Notes: generated by a model from the sequence alone, not told the origin. Shown: positions 1 through 10,796, counted from the first letter of the stretch. The stretch: 64,000 bases of DNA from Zarea fungicola (GCA_900169235.1 FWCC01000009.1:79883-143882), one strand, 5' to 3'. Made by a program: numbers and translations.

Positions 1-36
1 TGGTTCCTGGGGCGGCTGCGGCTGCGATGGCCCTCG

Positions 37-790
37 TCAACTGGCCAATAAAAGCGGTGTTGGAGGATGGACCTGTGTTGAGACGTCAGCTTGGCGGCCA
101 GGGTTAAACAAGGGAGAGTGCGCGGCATGTTCTTGGTTCGCCTTACCGAAGAAGCCAGAATCCTGCTCATCTGCAAAGTTGGTTGTTCCCATTCCGTCAA
201 TGGTGTCGTCAGGAAGTGGCTGACCTTGGTGTTCCGCCGCACCAGCCGCTGTCTCATTCATTCCGGAAAGGTCTGCTTCCAGCCCAACAAGGATGGAGTT
301 GTGAGGAGTATGATCAACTGGTGATGGCAGCAAGTGATGGATGCTATCTGAGGGTAACTTGCGAGTCTGTTCCAAGAGCACCCGCAGCGTCTCTTCGATA
401 GAGTTCAGCCTCCCTTCCAATTGCTGAGTAGAAGCTTGTCTATCGGCTCGGAGGAGCCGCGCCCCTGCTGTTAGTTTTCGCCATCTTTGATGCAGGCTGG
501 GCAAGTACTTTGTGATGGATACTAACCCGATTCCCGGCGCGACAGCAGGCAGCTGGTATTCGCATTCGAAACCCATCTCGATGCAAACGCCGCATTTCGG
601 TTTGGATCCATTACACTGGGATCGTGTAACACGTCAGTATGTTGGTATTGGTTCCGAACAGATACAGCGTATGGATCGGGAAAGAGTAGAACGAGTCCCG
701 GCCGGCACATACCCGTGATTTTCGAGCTCTAGGATAGCAAAACGCATCCGTTAGCAGTGTGCCAGATGTAGCTGGCGCTGGAGATGGAGA
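37..790 (-). pseudogene. Zn2Cys6 transcription factor, 5' part, probably degenerate
   Basis: The main exon (615 to 37) opens with the second half of a Zn2Cys6 cluster, CNGSKPKCGVCIEMGFEC, followed by a short helical linker (RLNSIEETLRVLLEQ), as in fungal nuclear regulators. An intron at 616-712 is well formed: donor GTATGT, branch CTGAC, acceptor CAG. It falls just before the third cluster cysteine, a usual place. The upstream exon ends ARKSR in the right phase, but the residues expected to be cysteines 1 and 2 (10 and 7 before the junction) read Phe and Pro. The frame stops at 37, far short of a full regulator of 500 or more residues, and no fungal_trans domain is seen. A further exon could lie outside the window. 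Family membership is secure; function as a gene is doubtful. Confidence 0.5.
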
Positions 791-2513
791 GGCAGCGGGG
801 GTACCTTACCGACAACTATTGCAGGCCAAAGCTGTGCGCTGGCGCTTAAAGGTTCCTTGCTTCTGCTTATTCTCCTCGGCATGATTTGTGGGAGTTGGGC
901 GTTTTTTGTCTGTGTTTGCACCGCTATTGACGCTCAAGCTCTCAGCTGGCGCCATGATGTGAACGATGTGGAAGTCTGAAGTTAAGCAGGATAGTAAGCC
1001 CTAACCTTTTATGGTCTTTCCTCCTTCTTTTTAGTTCTTCTTTTGCTTTCGTCTATTTTATTAAAACAGCAACTATCAGTCTGGAAATCGGATTGTCGTC
1101 TATTGGAGCAGATACTAAGATAACAGACGACCAGGTTGGGGACCCCATGGATGGACATGTTATATACAGTGCCAAGTATGGCAGGAAGGGGCATGGGTGG
1201 CGTTCAGCCCCCAACCGAATGTAAAAAGCACTGACCAATACGTCAAACATCTCACTAGAGCACTGGGTTAGCCTGAATTGCCTGACTTCCCGATTTCTCC
1301 ACCGCTGAGCTGTAACCAACCAAGAGACCGAGTGACGGCATTCCGAGGGCCAGCACCAAGCAAAGAGTATAACCATGTAAGGTAATAGCGACTGAAGCTG
1401 GGGTTTGCGTCCCATAATTACATCTTCTCCTACATCAACAAACGGAGCTAGGCTGCAACCTTAACGCATCTCATAAATCCCCATAAGAGTAATTGCTAAT
1501 AAGGCCCCTTCCAACTTGAGCGTTACGTTTCAATTACGACGACGCTTGCAGTTGGGTGGCGAGAGGACCCCTTCGCTAGTAAGCAAATAAAATCTCAACC
1601 ACTAACAACCCAATATTAATTAATATTAACGCGGTTCACTGGGGGAGTGTCCCACACGGGTGATCGCCTCACCTCGCGTCATTTTTTTTTAATTCATCAA
1701 CTTTAATCCGCAATACCACAATGACGAGAGATGGGAAATAAGTCAAAAGAAGCTGATGTCATCTCTGCTGTCGGAAGCTTTATTATGAAATCACCTTGTG
1801 CGGGCAGCGGTGCGATAGTCTCGCCTGCTCTGGTCAGCATACCCTTCTTATTTAACTGGCAAGGACGAGCACAGTAGCCTGCAGGCTGTTGGTATGGTGA
1901 AGCCTTTAGTATTCGAATATTTGTAAACCTATGCGAACTGGTGATACGGCCGTCATCTCGCTAACCTTTGCTTCCCATTCTCCACGACGGGATGGGCTGA
2001 AGCCAATTAGCGCGCCAGTCCGAGCCCCTGGCGACATGCGGGGAATGGGTATTGATTGCTAAGGGTCAATTAACCTGTATCTTGTTGTGGGGTCCGGATT
2101 TAGCATGGGTATCTCATCTGTAACTCCGGATTGGATGAATCCGGGTACTTGCTCCCGTAATACAAACACGCTACTATCCCTAGCTTTCTTGGGAGCTAGT
2201 TCAAAGCTGACGCAAGTTCATAATAGATTAGAGCTGGTATTCAGACCCCCCCCCCCCCCCCCCCCCTCCAATTCCGCAAAGCTGCTACGGCGGTGGAGTG
2301 TCCTTGACGAGCTTGGTGATCAAGTGGTCCAGCCAGACAGCGTAGCCTTTCGTCGATGGCAGCCAGGCTAGGTCATTGGCTTCAGGGATCTGTTTATTGA
2401 GTTCAGCAACACGTTTGGCTCGCCGTACTACGTTGTTCATCTCGCTAACATCTATTTTACGCTGCTGAAGCGAGCCAATGCGCTGGGCGTTAAAGTTCAT
2501 CTTGGCATCAAGG
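791..2513. other. Gene-free stretch with a poly-C tract
   Basis: No convincing gene on either strand. It holds a run of 22 C at 2246-2267 and one copy of the gapped palindrome at 2142-2157 (CGGGTACTTGCTCCCG). The short frames here have no recognisable domain. Confidence 0.6.
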
Positions 2514-2651
2514 TGTCACGACTCATGTCGCGTTACNNTAGAGAGGACTTCCTCCTCTCTAGTGATCAATAGAGTCATTATTATCAACATAAAGCTATCT
2601 TCTAGCTATATTCTTGCTATCTATCCCACCACCATCTTTATGCTTGCCACA
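2514..2651 (+). repeat. Solo LTR, family A (contains an assembly gap)
   Basis: Begins TGTCACGACTC and ends GCCACA. It matches in inverted orientation the block at 9535-9718, including the AGAGGACTTC hairpin region, the GATCAATAGAGTCAT stretch and the TTCTTGCTATCT block. Two Ns at 2537-2538 mark an assembly gap inside it. No target-site duplication is visible (CAAGG on the left, GAGTC on the right). The TG...CA ends and two copies support an LTR remnant. Confidence 0.65.
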
Positions 2652-3435
2652 GAGTCCTTGACATATCCTCATCACTGGAGAAGCCCAGGTTCAACATTTG
2701 GTAAGTATTGCGCTTTATTTATCTTGTCTGCATTGTCAACCCATTCTAGCGGAAAGTGTTGGGTGGGTAACGAAAAACATGCCATGGTATACACGATTGC
2801 TTCTGGGAATGCTCTCAACCTAGTTTTGTCATACATTGACGGCAATGACCCGGCAACATGGCCATGAGGGCTGACATCGAGGGCAGACACTTATTAACAA
2901 GCCCAAACCAGTTGTCAAATCCTTAGATACAAATGTGGGTGTACGGTACGGCGCTGAGAAGGTGATGCCGCGTCGCTAGTAGATGTGATGATGGCGTTTT
3001 ATGGCACTTGCCTTTAGATTCATTCCTACGGGTGCTTCCTGAAGCACGTCGCCAAGTCGGGTATTGTTGGGCTGATGCGGCAAGATGGGGGGATTAAAGT
3101 CCTGGCTGGAAAAGATTTCTGCCTTTGTGGCACCGCTGCCCATTTTCCTGCCAAGACGGGCTGCTGCTATTATCTTGTCGGAAGGATTGATGACAATGGC
3201 TGGCTAAAAAGGTTGATTTGAGTACTGATTGGCCTTTGTTGTGAGTTCTCGTCTTCTGTTTTGTAAAGAATTGGAGTATCGCCAACTAGACTAGTACAAT
3301 TACCTGTGATAGTACTATAAATAATGAGACTTAAATAAATCATCTCTTTCCCCAGCTAGATCCCAATATGACTATAAGGCACTTCAGATGATAGTTTAAA
3401 GCTTAATCGAGTATTTAGGTTCTACCTCCCCCTGC
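2652..3435. other. Gene-free stretch
   Basis: No gene, RNA or repeat structure recognised. It runs from the solo LTR to a hAT fragment. Confidence 0.5.
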
Positions 3436-3624
3436 GTTTCGACGACCCAGTGCAGTGGTGGATGTCAGAGCAAGCATCATTTCCAACCCTTTGTAAGCTA
3501 GCCTTGGATGTATGCAATTTACGCGATTGCTGCTGATTGCGAGAGAACATTCAGGTTGGCTAAGCGGGTTTATCATCATAGAGGCTACCGAACCAAGATT
3601 TGCAAAATATTATTGGATGTATAA
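3436..3624 (+). pseudogene. hAT transposase C-terminal (dimerisation) relic
   Basis: Translation from 3438 reads FDDPVQWWMSEQ and continues to KLALD. After a frame change it continues from 3505 through AADCERTFRLAKR to a stop at 3622-3624. This is the hAT dimerisation region (DxPxxWW ... DCERxFxLAKR), and a second relic with the same signature lies at 10797-11246. The rest of the transposase is missing. A TAG at 3499-3501 lies just before the second part in its frame. A dead fragment. Confidence 0.7.
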
Positions 3625-3672
3625 CTATTCACCTAAAACCGTAAACCAATTATGCTTGATTGACAGAGCACC

Positions 3673-5157
3673 TTAGTGAGCGCCAAATGAGTTCCCGGTT
3701 GTTGTTTCTACTGGCTCGTGAATGGTTATCGTTTTCTCAATTAGGAATTCTCTTAAAGCAAACTTTCCATTATTTCGGCCCCATCCGCTTCCTTTGGTGC
3801 CACCAATTGGGATGGCGGCCTCGTCATATTCGGTAATTGTTCCAATATGCACCTGGCCAGCCTCAATTTGCTTAGCTACGCGAAGCGCCGCAAAGACATC
3901 GCGACTATGGACTGCAGCGTTAAGGCCATAGTCGGTATCGTTAGCAACACTAACTGCTTCATCTTCATCCTTAACAATAATAAGGATCGAGGCTGCAGAG
4001 AAGATTTCCTCCCTTAAAAGATCATCATTAGGATCTACACCGGTAATAATAGTAGGAGTGAGCGAGGTACCTGACTCGTCAAGACTCCCGTCTCCCACTA
4101 CAAACTTGGCCCCAGCCCTGTGAGCATTCTGAAGCATATAGTACGCCCGTTCAGCTTGCGCTCTGGTAACAGAACGGCCAGCACCATTGGGATAAGTATT
4201 AATGATTTGCTTGCGCAGCTCTTCCACCAGCGTTTCAGCAGCTTCGGCGACCACGATGATCCTATCCGTAGACATGCAAATCTGGCCATGATGCATGAAG
4301 GCCCCATGGATAATCTTAGAGGCCGCAAGGGCTATGTCGGCATCTTTGAGGACAATAGCTGGCGCTTTCCCACCTAGTTCCATTAATACTGGCTTAAGGT
4401 ACTTGGACGCAACCTGGCCAATAATTTTACCAACTGCAGCGCTTCCAGTAAACTCAATCTTTCTGATAGCACGATGAGCGATAAGGGCCTCGGTAATAGC
4501 AGGTGAGTCCTCTCTTGAGGTCTGCAGGACATTTACTAGTCCTGTAGGGATTCCAGCATCCTCAAATGCCTCAACAACAGAATGATGAACTAATGGCGAT
4601 AACTCAGAGGCCTTAAGCACGACTGAGCATCCCGCTCCAATTGGCCCGGCCAATGCGCGACCAGAGAGGATCATGCTTGCGTTCCAGGGACTAATAGCGA
4701 GTACTGGCCCAACAGGCTCATGATAGACTAATGCTAGAGCGTTTGCTGTCTCCACAGGCGGCATTTGTCCCGTCGTCGCTTGAGAAATATTTGAGGCAAT
4801 CTCGCGGAGGCAGTTTCTTAACAGCGTAACATTAAAATTGGCCCATGATTCGGGACACGATGTCTCAAGAACCTGAATCTCGATGAACTTAGCCCGTCTC
4901 GATTCAATAATTTCAGCAGTTCTAAGAAGCAAGTCACGTCGAGTCGTATACGTGGAATGCCTCCATTTCTTAAATGCTTCGTATGCGCTCTCCGCTGCTT
5001 GTATTGCTTGTGCCGCAGTTGCACTTTGCGCGTAATGTACAACCTTGCCCTGTGCGGAGGAGACAACAGGAATGAGGCATGAGTGGTCTATGGGCTGAGG
5101 AGAACCATTGATTTTGATAGGAAGAACATTTTCAGAGATGCCCTGGATGAATGACAT
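3673..5157 (-). CDS. Aldehyde dehydrogenase, probably for an aromatic aldehyde
   Basis: A single-exon 494-residue enzyme of normal ALDH length. It oxidises an aldehyde to its acid with NAD(P)+ and is presumably cytosolic, as no targeting signal is seen. Visible motifs: SPWNASM, the FTGSAAVGK cofactor loop, the catalytic glutamate in ELGGKAP, the catalytic cysteine in GQICMS, and an EIFSAAS motif near the C-terminus. The overall look is closest to the salicylaldehyde/vanillin dehydrogenase-like branch; that substrate call is inference. It is transcribed away from the gentisate 1,2-dioxygenase gene 530 bp off, and the shared promoter suggests co-regulation, with this enzyme feeding an aromatic acid into ring cleavage. 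The reading frame is intact. Confidence 0.9.
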   Translation of the reverse strand: MSFIQGISENVLPIKINGSPQPIDHSCLIPVVSSAQGKVVHYAQSATAAQAIQAAESAYEAFKKWRHSTYTTRRDLLLRTAEIIESRRAKFIEIQVLETSCPESWANFNVTLLRNCLREIASNISQATTGQMPPVETANALALVYHEPVGPVLAISPWNASMILSGRALAGPIGAGCSVVLKASELSPLVHHSVVEAFEDAGIPTGLVNVLQTSREDSPAITEALIAHRAIRKIEFTGSAAVGKIIGQVASKYLKPVLMELGGKAPAIVLKDADIALAASKIIHGAFMHHGQICMSTDRIIVVAEAAETLVEELRKQIINTYPNGAGRSVTRAQAERAYYMLQNAHRAGAKFVVGDGSLDESGTSLTPTIITGVDPNDDLLREEIFSAASILIIVKDEDEAVSVANDTDYGLNAAVHSRDVFAALRVAKQIEAGQVHIGTITEYDEAAIPIGGTKGSGWGRNNGKFALREFLIEKTITIHEPVETTTGNSFGAH

Positions 5158-5687
5158 GATGTAGTGCTGACTTCAAAGAATGTTGTATATGGTTTCGTGT
5201 GAGGTAAGGGAGTAGATACTATTGCATATAGTTGTATATATATTAAGAAAACCAAGTTCTTTTATATTTCGGCATACAGTTGAGCGTAGGATAAGGAGGG
5301 TAGTAAGACTTCCACCAGAGCCCATTATTTTCTGAATATTCTCCGGGGCTATTGCGGAATATCTTACGGATATAACGCATACAAGATCCGTCCAATGAGG
5401 TTACATTGGACCGACCCGAAGCTTCCCCGGCTAATAACCACGCACATCGATAAACAGATGTATTGCTCGTCCAAACTGCTGCAAACTACCATTGCAGTCA
5501 ATGACTATCTTTTTGCGAGAACCTTGTCCGGGGCTATGGCGGAACACGGGTTGTATTAGCTTCGTGATTTCGGCTATCTGTAGCGTAAGAGCTGAATTTA
5601 AACCATTAACAGCCGGGCAACTTCACCCAATGAATTTGATCTTGAGGATTGATCTAAAAAGTCGACTGTTTAGCACAAGTTATTATC
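5158..5687. promoter_or_regulatory. Shared divergent promoter of ALDH and gentisate dioxygenase
   Basis: This 530-bp region separates two divergent catabolic genes. It holds a near-identical 18-bp direct repeat, TCCGGGGCTATTGCGGAA at 5342-5359 and TCCGGGGCTATGGCGGAA at 5527-5544 (17 of 18 identical). Each carries CGG half-sites of the sort bound by Zn2Cys6 regulators. Between them is a perfect 8-bp inverted repeat with a 6-bp spacer, GTCCAATG...CATTGGAC, at 5390-5411. These are candidate operator sites for joint control; the binding protein is unknown. Confidence 0.5.
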
Positions 5688-6845
5688 ATGCCCATCGCAT
5701 CAGTCGCGACGGAAGCGCTCAGCTCCGCAGCCCGCCCCATTCATGCACTTGACAGGGCCGCAGAGACGCAACAGCTTCTCCAGCAGCTTGAGCTGGCCAA
5801 CACCTTACCTCTATGGGAGCAGATGACCAAGTTAAACCCACCCGCCCCGAACCCCACGTGCATCCCACACCTGTGGAAGTACGATGAAATTCAGCCGCAC
5901 CTTATCAAAGCCGGTGAGCTGGTGACAGAAGATCAAGCAGAGCGTAGAGTCCTCATGCTTATTAACCCTCAGCGACGTACGTCGCACTCTCTTGCTATTC
6001 CGATGGAAAATTCGCTGACTTTATTCGTGGGCTTGCAGAAGCACCATACACTACAGACACTCTGTATGCGGGACTCCAGCTCGTGATGCCAAATGAGGTA
6101 GCTCCAGCTCACCGTCACGCTGCCTTCGCTATGCGCTTCATTATTGAGGGACAAGGCGGTTTTACCGCCGTGAACGGTAGTCGCATCAGAATGAAACGCG
6201 GCGACTTGATTTTAACCCCAACGTGGAATTGGCATGACCATGGCAAGGATGGCTCTGGACCTATGATATGGCTAGACGGTCTCGACCTGCCTAACTATAG
6301 ACACTTTCCTGTGCACTTCGTTGAGCATTTCAAAGAGGCGAGATATCCAGCCGAGGACGTTGATACAGATAATAGCCCGATTGTGTTTCCGTGGATCAAA
6401 ATGCAACAACGGCTGGATTTCTCAACATCTGACTGGGTCAGTGAGCCGTATTTGAAGCAAGACGGTAGAGAAGGTAAGGGTATTAAGACAAGCAAAACTC
6501 AGTTAACCTAATTGAACCTTGTCAACATACTAACTCCAGTCGTTAGTATCCAAAGTTCTTGGTGGTTCTGCGGAGCGATTGAAGGCTGGTAAATCTTCGC
6601 CCCCTGTTCGTGAAACGGCATCGTCAGTGTATCACTTCGTCAAAGGGAGTGGCCAGTCTGTCATCGGCGACAATATATTTGCCTGGAAGCAGGGTGATAC
6701 GTTTTGTATCCCGGCATGGTACAGGTATCAGCATTTTGCCAATACTGATGGGGCAGCCTATCTTTATCGCTTTGACGATAAGCCTATGCTGAAATCACTT
6801 GGGCTTTTGAGGACCGAGGGCATGGAAATCCAGCCATCTGACTAG
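5688..6845 (+). CDS. Gentisate 1,2-dioxygenase
   Basis: A cupin ring-cleavage dioxygenase that opens gentisate (2,5-dihydroxybenzoate) to maleylpyruvate using Fe(II) and O2. Exons are 5688-5976, 6039-6473 and 6547-6845, giving 340 residues, near the usual 350. Intron 1 (5977-6038) has donor GTACGT and branch GCTGAC; intron 2 (6474-6546) has donor GTAAGG and branch ACTAAC. Both splice in phase and restore family-like sequence. Visible features: [17 protein letters not shown] at the N-terminus; first cupin with [12 protein letters not shown] (metal-binding histidines) and TWNWHDHG; second cupin with [14 protein letters not shown]. The reading frame is intact. Together with the divergent aldehyde dehydrogenase it makes a small aromatic-catabolism unit. 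Confidence 0.92.
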
Positions 6846-7137
6846 CACAAGACTTTATAAATTACATTATGTTTCTCGGTAGGAGCCCATTTTGTTTATC
6901 ATCTGCGCATCTTCCTAACACTTTTTATTTTGCCGCCTTCAGTTCGTCGTCAGGCCCATCCACTTCAACCGCCGTCGCCATATACCATTTCTAGTGTATG
7001 TTTCATGTCCACGACATTATTTACCGCAGCTCCTAGTGCGACTAGACACTATGCTCGCAGAAATACGAAATTTAGAATTTCCTATTCAGGGTTACTAGAC
7101 TTTTTGACAGGACACTTCATATTCTCGTAGCGGCCAT
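6846..7137. other. Short gene-free spacer
   Basis: Downstream region of the dioxygenase gene. No further gene seen. Confidence 0.5.
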
Positions 7138-7485
7138 TTACCGCATATTTGTGGCATGGTTTATAGGAAAGCCTTGTGATATTACCCAGTTCCTGCAGTT
7201 GTAACACTGGTATGATTGCTGTTGACGTTTGAAAACTGATGTTGAGCCCGACCCTCCACCAGCGTAAAAGTATCCTTCGCGTAAGAACCCTGCCGCCTCG
7301 GTAACTCCCTTTAGGTAGACCACTGCTAAGCCACATGGCTTCGGAAATCTCTCGCTTAACCAAGTAGCCTTGGTGACCACATTGGTGTTCTCACTGCTGA
7401 CAATCCCAGCCAACCCAGGCAGTTGTTTGCCATGTTCGTCCAGAACGGCTGATGACACCATCAATATTGGTCTGGTAGTACTCAT
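7138..7485 (-). pseudogene. Tad-like LINE ORF1 fragment
   Basis: A 115-residue open frame whose middle reads like the part of fungal LINE ORF1 just before the zinc knuckles: ATWLSERF, LAVVYLKG, LREGYFYAGGGSG, then YQCYNCRNW, where the first CCHC knuckle begins and is lost. No other part of the element is nearby. It is related to the longer LINE at 44215-46960 (compare LDEGYFFVG there). Confidence 0.6.
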
Positions 7486-8071
7486 CCCTCAGAACTCGAA
7501 ATCCCGGTAGTACCGTGGCAGTGTCTTCTTTAAAATACCTTTGATCATATGGAGTCCCTTTTCATCTCGCATACGATGCTAATGCGGTAAGTGGCTTTAA
7601 CTTCTCCTGTGATAGCCCGACAGCGCCAGGCTAGTACTTATTTCCTCAGGCGGACCTCATGTTCAACAGTTGTTCACATAGGGCCAGGTGTAGTATGACT
7701 ATTGCCATCTGCCGGTGCCCGTGAAACACCAGTAGTACACAATTCGTAGGTGATACCGCCGTATGCGCTTATTCGCATGTTTCCTCTCATTCACAACCTC
7801 CAAATGCTCCCGTCGAGACACCACTGTCGCCTTCTCTGTCGGCTTCACCAAACGAGTCTGTTTAAATACGCGGTTATCTCAGGCATGTGATATCACAGTG
7901 CAACGTCGGTATGTTACGTGCGTGACCTTGATTATGCTTGCAATGTGTAACTATCTAGAGGCGGTCTTCCTGCCTTTCTAGTCAGGCGGCCGGCCTGCAT
8001 ACGGGAGGAATGAGCTAATCGGGTACCTGCTTTAGCATTGTCCCACCAAGAGCGAGAGTAAACTGCTATAA
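7486..8071. other. Gene-free stretch
   Basis: No gene recognised. A half-site of the recurring palindrome (CGGGTAC) lies at 8020. Confidence 0.5.
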
Positions 8072-8375
8072 CTACGAACACGTAGTTGCACCATTGAAAG
8101 GATCTGTGTAGCAACCGTTGAGGTTGTTTGTACAGCGGCTGTTCCTCTATTTACGAATATTAGTACATAGTTAATTTAACCTGTCAAGTTCTTTAATATA
8201 TGGAGTAACTTACTGGACAGTCTGTAAATGTATCCGTAGGATTGCCATTACGATCGAGCGAATGGCAGCTTCCGGCACCAAAAGCACCTCCAAAGAAGCA
8301 CTTTCCTGCTCCTATAGCACGAACTGTGGGTGTCGATAGCAACACCACAGTGATTAGACCGAAACTGAACTGCAT
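8072..8375 (-). CDS. Small secreted cysteine-rich protein (six Cys), two exons
   Basis: Exon 1 is 8375-8214 and exon 2 is 8146-8072. The 67-nt intron (8147-8213) has donor GTAAGT, branch TACTAAT and acceptor TAG, and splices in phase. The product is 78 residues: a signal peptide of about 20 residues (hydrophobic core FGLITVVLLS, likely cleavage after TVRA), then a small mature domain with six cysteines spread over about 55 residues, enough for three disulfides. Unspliced, the frame stops after a few more residues and loses three cysteines, so the intron matters. No family recognised. Its size, signal peptide and cysteine content fit an effector or antimicrobial-like secreted protein, but function is inference. 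Confidence 0.7.
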
Positions 8376-9534
8376 CTTAGTTCATTCAACGTGAAAAGAC
8401 TTATACAATAGTGTTCCTTCAATCAACGTAGAAAACTATGCTTAGAAGATTGTATACTGGCTTGTGTAATAGCTTGTGTTCCACGGCTCCATGGCACACC
8501 CGGACTTGGTCAAGGATATATAGTCTCGCACATGGTGACGTTTCTGTTCCGATTGTAGTGTTCCAGGCACAAGCACCAAGCAGCTCCATTGTGGTAAATC
8601 TCTTAGAATCTATTAGGCCGCCCCATACTGCTCGTCAGGCATGCTGACACCAGCGGGTACAGTCACCCGAGGTGATCTGCGGTGTTGTGGAGCAAGTTGG
8701 TTGTGGAGAGTTGTCAGGAGCTCAGTGTGATACGGCACTGATGCGGGAAAGCACTTCGAAGCGGTTTATTTTGGCTAGTATTGAGCCCCTATTCTTGGTA
8801 CCCACCCCATAAGGGCGTCTCGAGGGGTCCAGCCTTAGGGCATAGTTTTCTTCAACCAACCACAGCACTCTCTATTTGGACTGACGGCTGGATTATAGCA
8901 CCTTAAAAGCCTTTAACATTATTTTTCTGTCGTGGTAGCTTTGTGCGCACTGCAAAATGCTGCTAGAAACTCCTCCTTAGTAATTTACGTCACTCTGGCT
9001 CGGCTTAGATCATCAATCGTAACGGTCCAGGCTGGGTGTATTGACAACCTAACTAATAAACTGGTAAGAGTATCGTGAAGCTAAGGAGAAGACATAAAGT
9101 GAAAAGGAAAGCCCAAGAGCTTCGCCGCATCTAACCTCGCTTAATAGTGAACCCCGGCAATGGCCACCTGCATTTAGCTCCTTTTCACATGGTTGTTGCC
9201 ATGGATTGACCCATTTCCGCGGCAGCTCCAGGCATGCCTCTCGCCACAAGTTCTTCAATTCGGCGCGGGAACCTGTACCCGGCGGAAATGGTGGTATAGA
9301 TACCGCGGAAAGTCGATAATGTACAATACCTGCCCGCCGATCCAAATGATGCAACGATAAAACTTGTCAGCGTATGCCGCTGTAAGTTCGTGTGTCGCCT
9401 GTCGCCTGCTGTGCCGTTACTAGAATCTGACCCAGTCTCAAGACGCTTGAAACGTCTTGACGGACTTGGCCGATAACTTATCGCCGGCGATTATGGTCTG
9501 AATACCTGGCTAACTTGCTAATTGTCAGGGTCGT
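8376..9534. other. Intergenic region with two gapped palindromes
   Basis: No gene recognised. Palindrome copies: 8654-8669 (CGGGTACAGTCACCCG) and 9266-9281 (CGGGAACCTGTACCCG). The second lies 536 bp upstream of the secreted-protein start at 9817. Confidence 0.5.
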
Positions 9535-9718
9535 TGTGGCTAGCACGAGGAAGGTGATGGGAGAGATAGCAAGAAGATAGCTGTAATATAGCTGTAGGCT
9601 TTGTAACATGACTCTATTGATCACTGGAGAGGAAGAAGTCCTCTCCAGTGCGTACTACGCCGTTATCTCGCCTTTTATCCGCCGCTTTCTAGCACGTGAC
9701 ACGATATGAGTCGTGACA
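9535..9718 (-). repeat. Solo LTR, family A, inverted copy
   Basis: Reverse-complement partner of 2514-2651; its ends read TGTGGC on the left and GTGACA on the right of the plus strand. It is longer than the other copy because it lacks an assembly gap. No 5-bp target duplication (GTCGT and CTAAT). It ends 98 bp upstream of the secreted-protein start at 9817 and may contribute to that promoter. Confidence 0.65.
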
Positions 9719-9816
9719 CTAATATAGCCCTGTCTCTGCCAGAACTTACGCTGAATCTGACTTTCGATATTATAGTGTACCCGTAACTATTGCACATTCA
9801 GGAACCTCAAGTTACG

Positions 9817-10416
9817 ATGTTGTCTTCTATCCCACTTATCATCGCCGCTGTTGCACTGCCAGTCACTGCGCAGCTGGACCCAAAGACAACGCCATTGTTG
9901 AATGTCACTGCGATCACAGCTGCCCATGGCGAGTCTACACTTGAGTGCTGGCAGCTCGATAGCCCCTTCGAGTCGTCAAGCAGCCCAGGAACGGCGGGAG
10001 CCTACAGTTTATTCATGGGGAAACTGGCTAATGCCACCTATACCCAACTTCCGGCTCGTTTCGACGGAGGATTCCACCGAGCTCCTGCTAGGCAGTGCGT
10101 TTCATTACTAGATCCTCGCAGTGATATATGACTTGTTACTGATGATTCTCAACTGCATAGGTTCGTACTGTTCACGTCAGGCCTAGCTCACATTACGTTA
10201 CTTCAAGGCAAAGACGAGGCTTGGGTGTATGGTGGTAAGTATGGCCTCATAATCGCCGCTGACACAGCTGAAGTCTCGGAGCACGGCCATCGAACACAGT
10301 ACCCGAGCGCGGCGGACACAATAGGGATGCAGATGCCCATCTCAAATGAGTCGGAGTTCAAGTATAAGTTGCTTCACTCGGGCGCGTGCCTGCAGGGCGA
10401 GATGACGGGCATCTAA
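9817..10416 (+). CDS. Small secreted protein, cupin-like family
   Basis: Exons 9817-10094 and 10161-10416 (donor GTGCGT, acceptor TAG, in phase) give 177 residues. The start chosen is the first ATG, which begins a clear signal peptide (MLSSIPLIIAAVALPVTA). The mature part contains FDGGFHRAPARQ, VLFTSGLAHITL and AWVYGGKYGLIIAADTA. I recognise the look of a fungal family of roughly 190-residue secreted proteins with a single beta-barrel (cupin-like) fold and no assigned reaction; this is from memory, not a search. The frame is intact although the gene sits between an LTR and hAT debris. Confidence 0.7.
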
Positions 10417-10796
10417 CAACACAAGGGGCAGCGCTGCGGAATGGGACATATTTGGGTAAATTGTTTACAGTGATTTGTTTGATTTGATCTGACCCTTTTT
10501 CTGTCTATATAGCCGCAGTAGCTGTAACAGGTGCTGGTAGATAGTCGTCACAGTCGGCGGCAGTAAACAGTTCTGCCCACAAATCAAACAAATCAAATCA
10601 GGGCCTATATTTGGTTGTTTACAATATTTGATTAAATCTATATCAAATTCTTGGCAGAGTCACCACGTCAAAAAGGCATCACGTACCCGCGATTCCATCC
10701 CGTGGTTCTCCAATTCACCGCCCCGTGCCTGGTCCAATTATTGAGACACTGTAGTGCCTCTAGTATCATTGAGCTCATCGAAAGTCTTTGTAACTT
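10417..10796. repeat. hAT-type terminal sequences and short inverted repeat
   Basis: CAGGGCCTATATTTGG...TTGTTTAC at about 10598-10622 looks like a hAT terminus (CAGGG start) and lies next to the hAT relic. A related sequence, GGGACATATTTGGG...TTGTTTACA, at 10443-10470 repeats it in the same direction. Between them lie TTTGTTTGATTTG (about 10476) and its inverted match near 10583. The boundaries are eroded and no 8-bp duplication was found. Confidence 0.4.

Noticed and set aside
1009..1415. Overlapping minus-strand frames of 61 and 120 codons
   Set aside because: No motif and poor start context; they look like chance frames.
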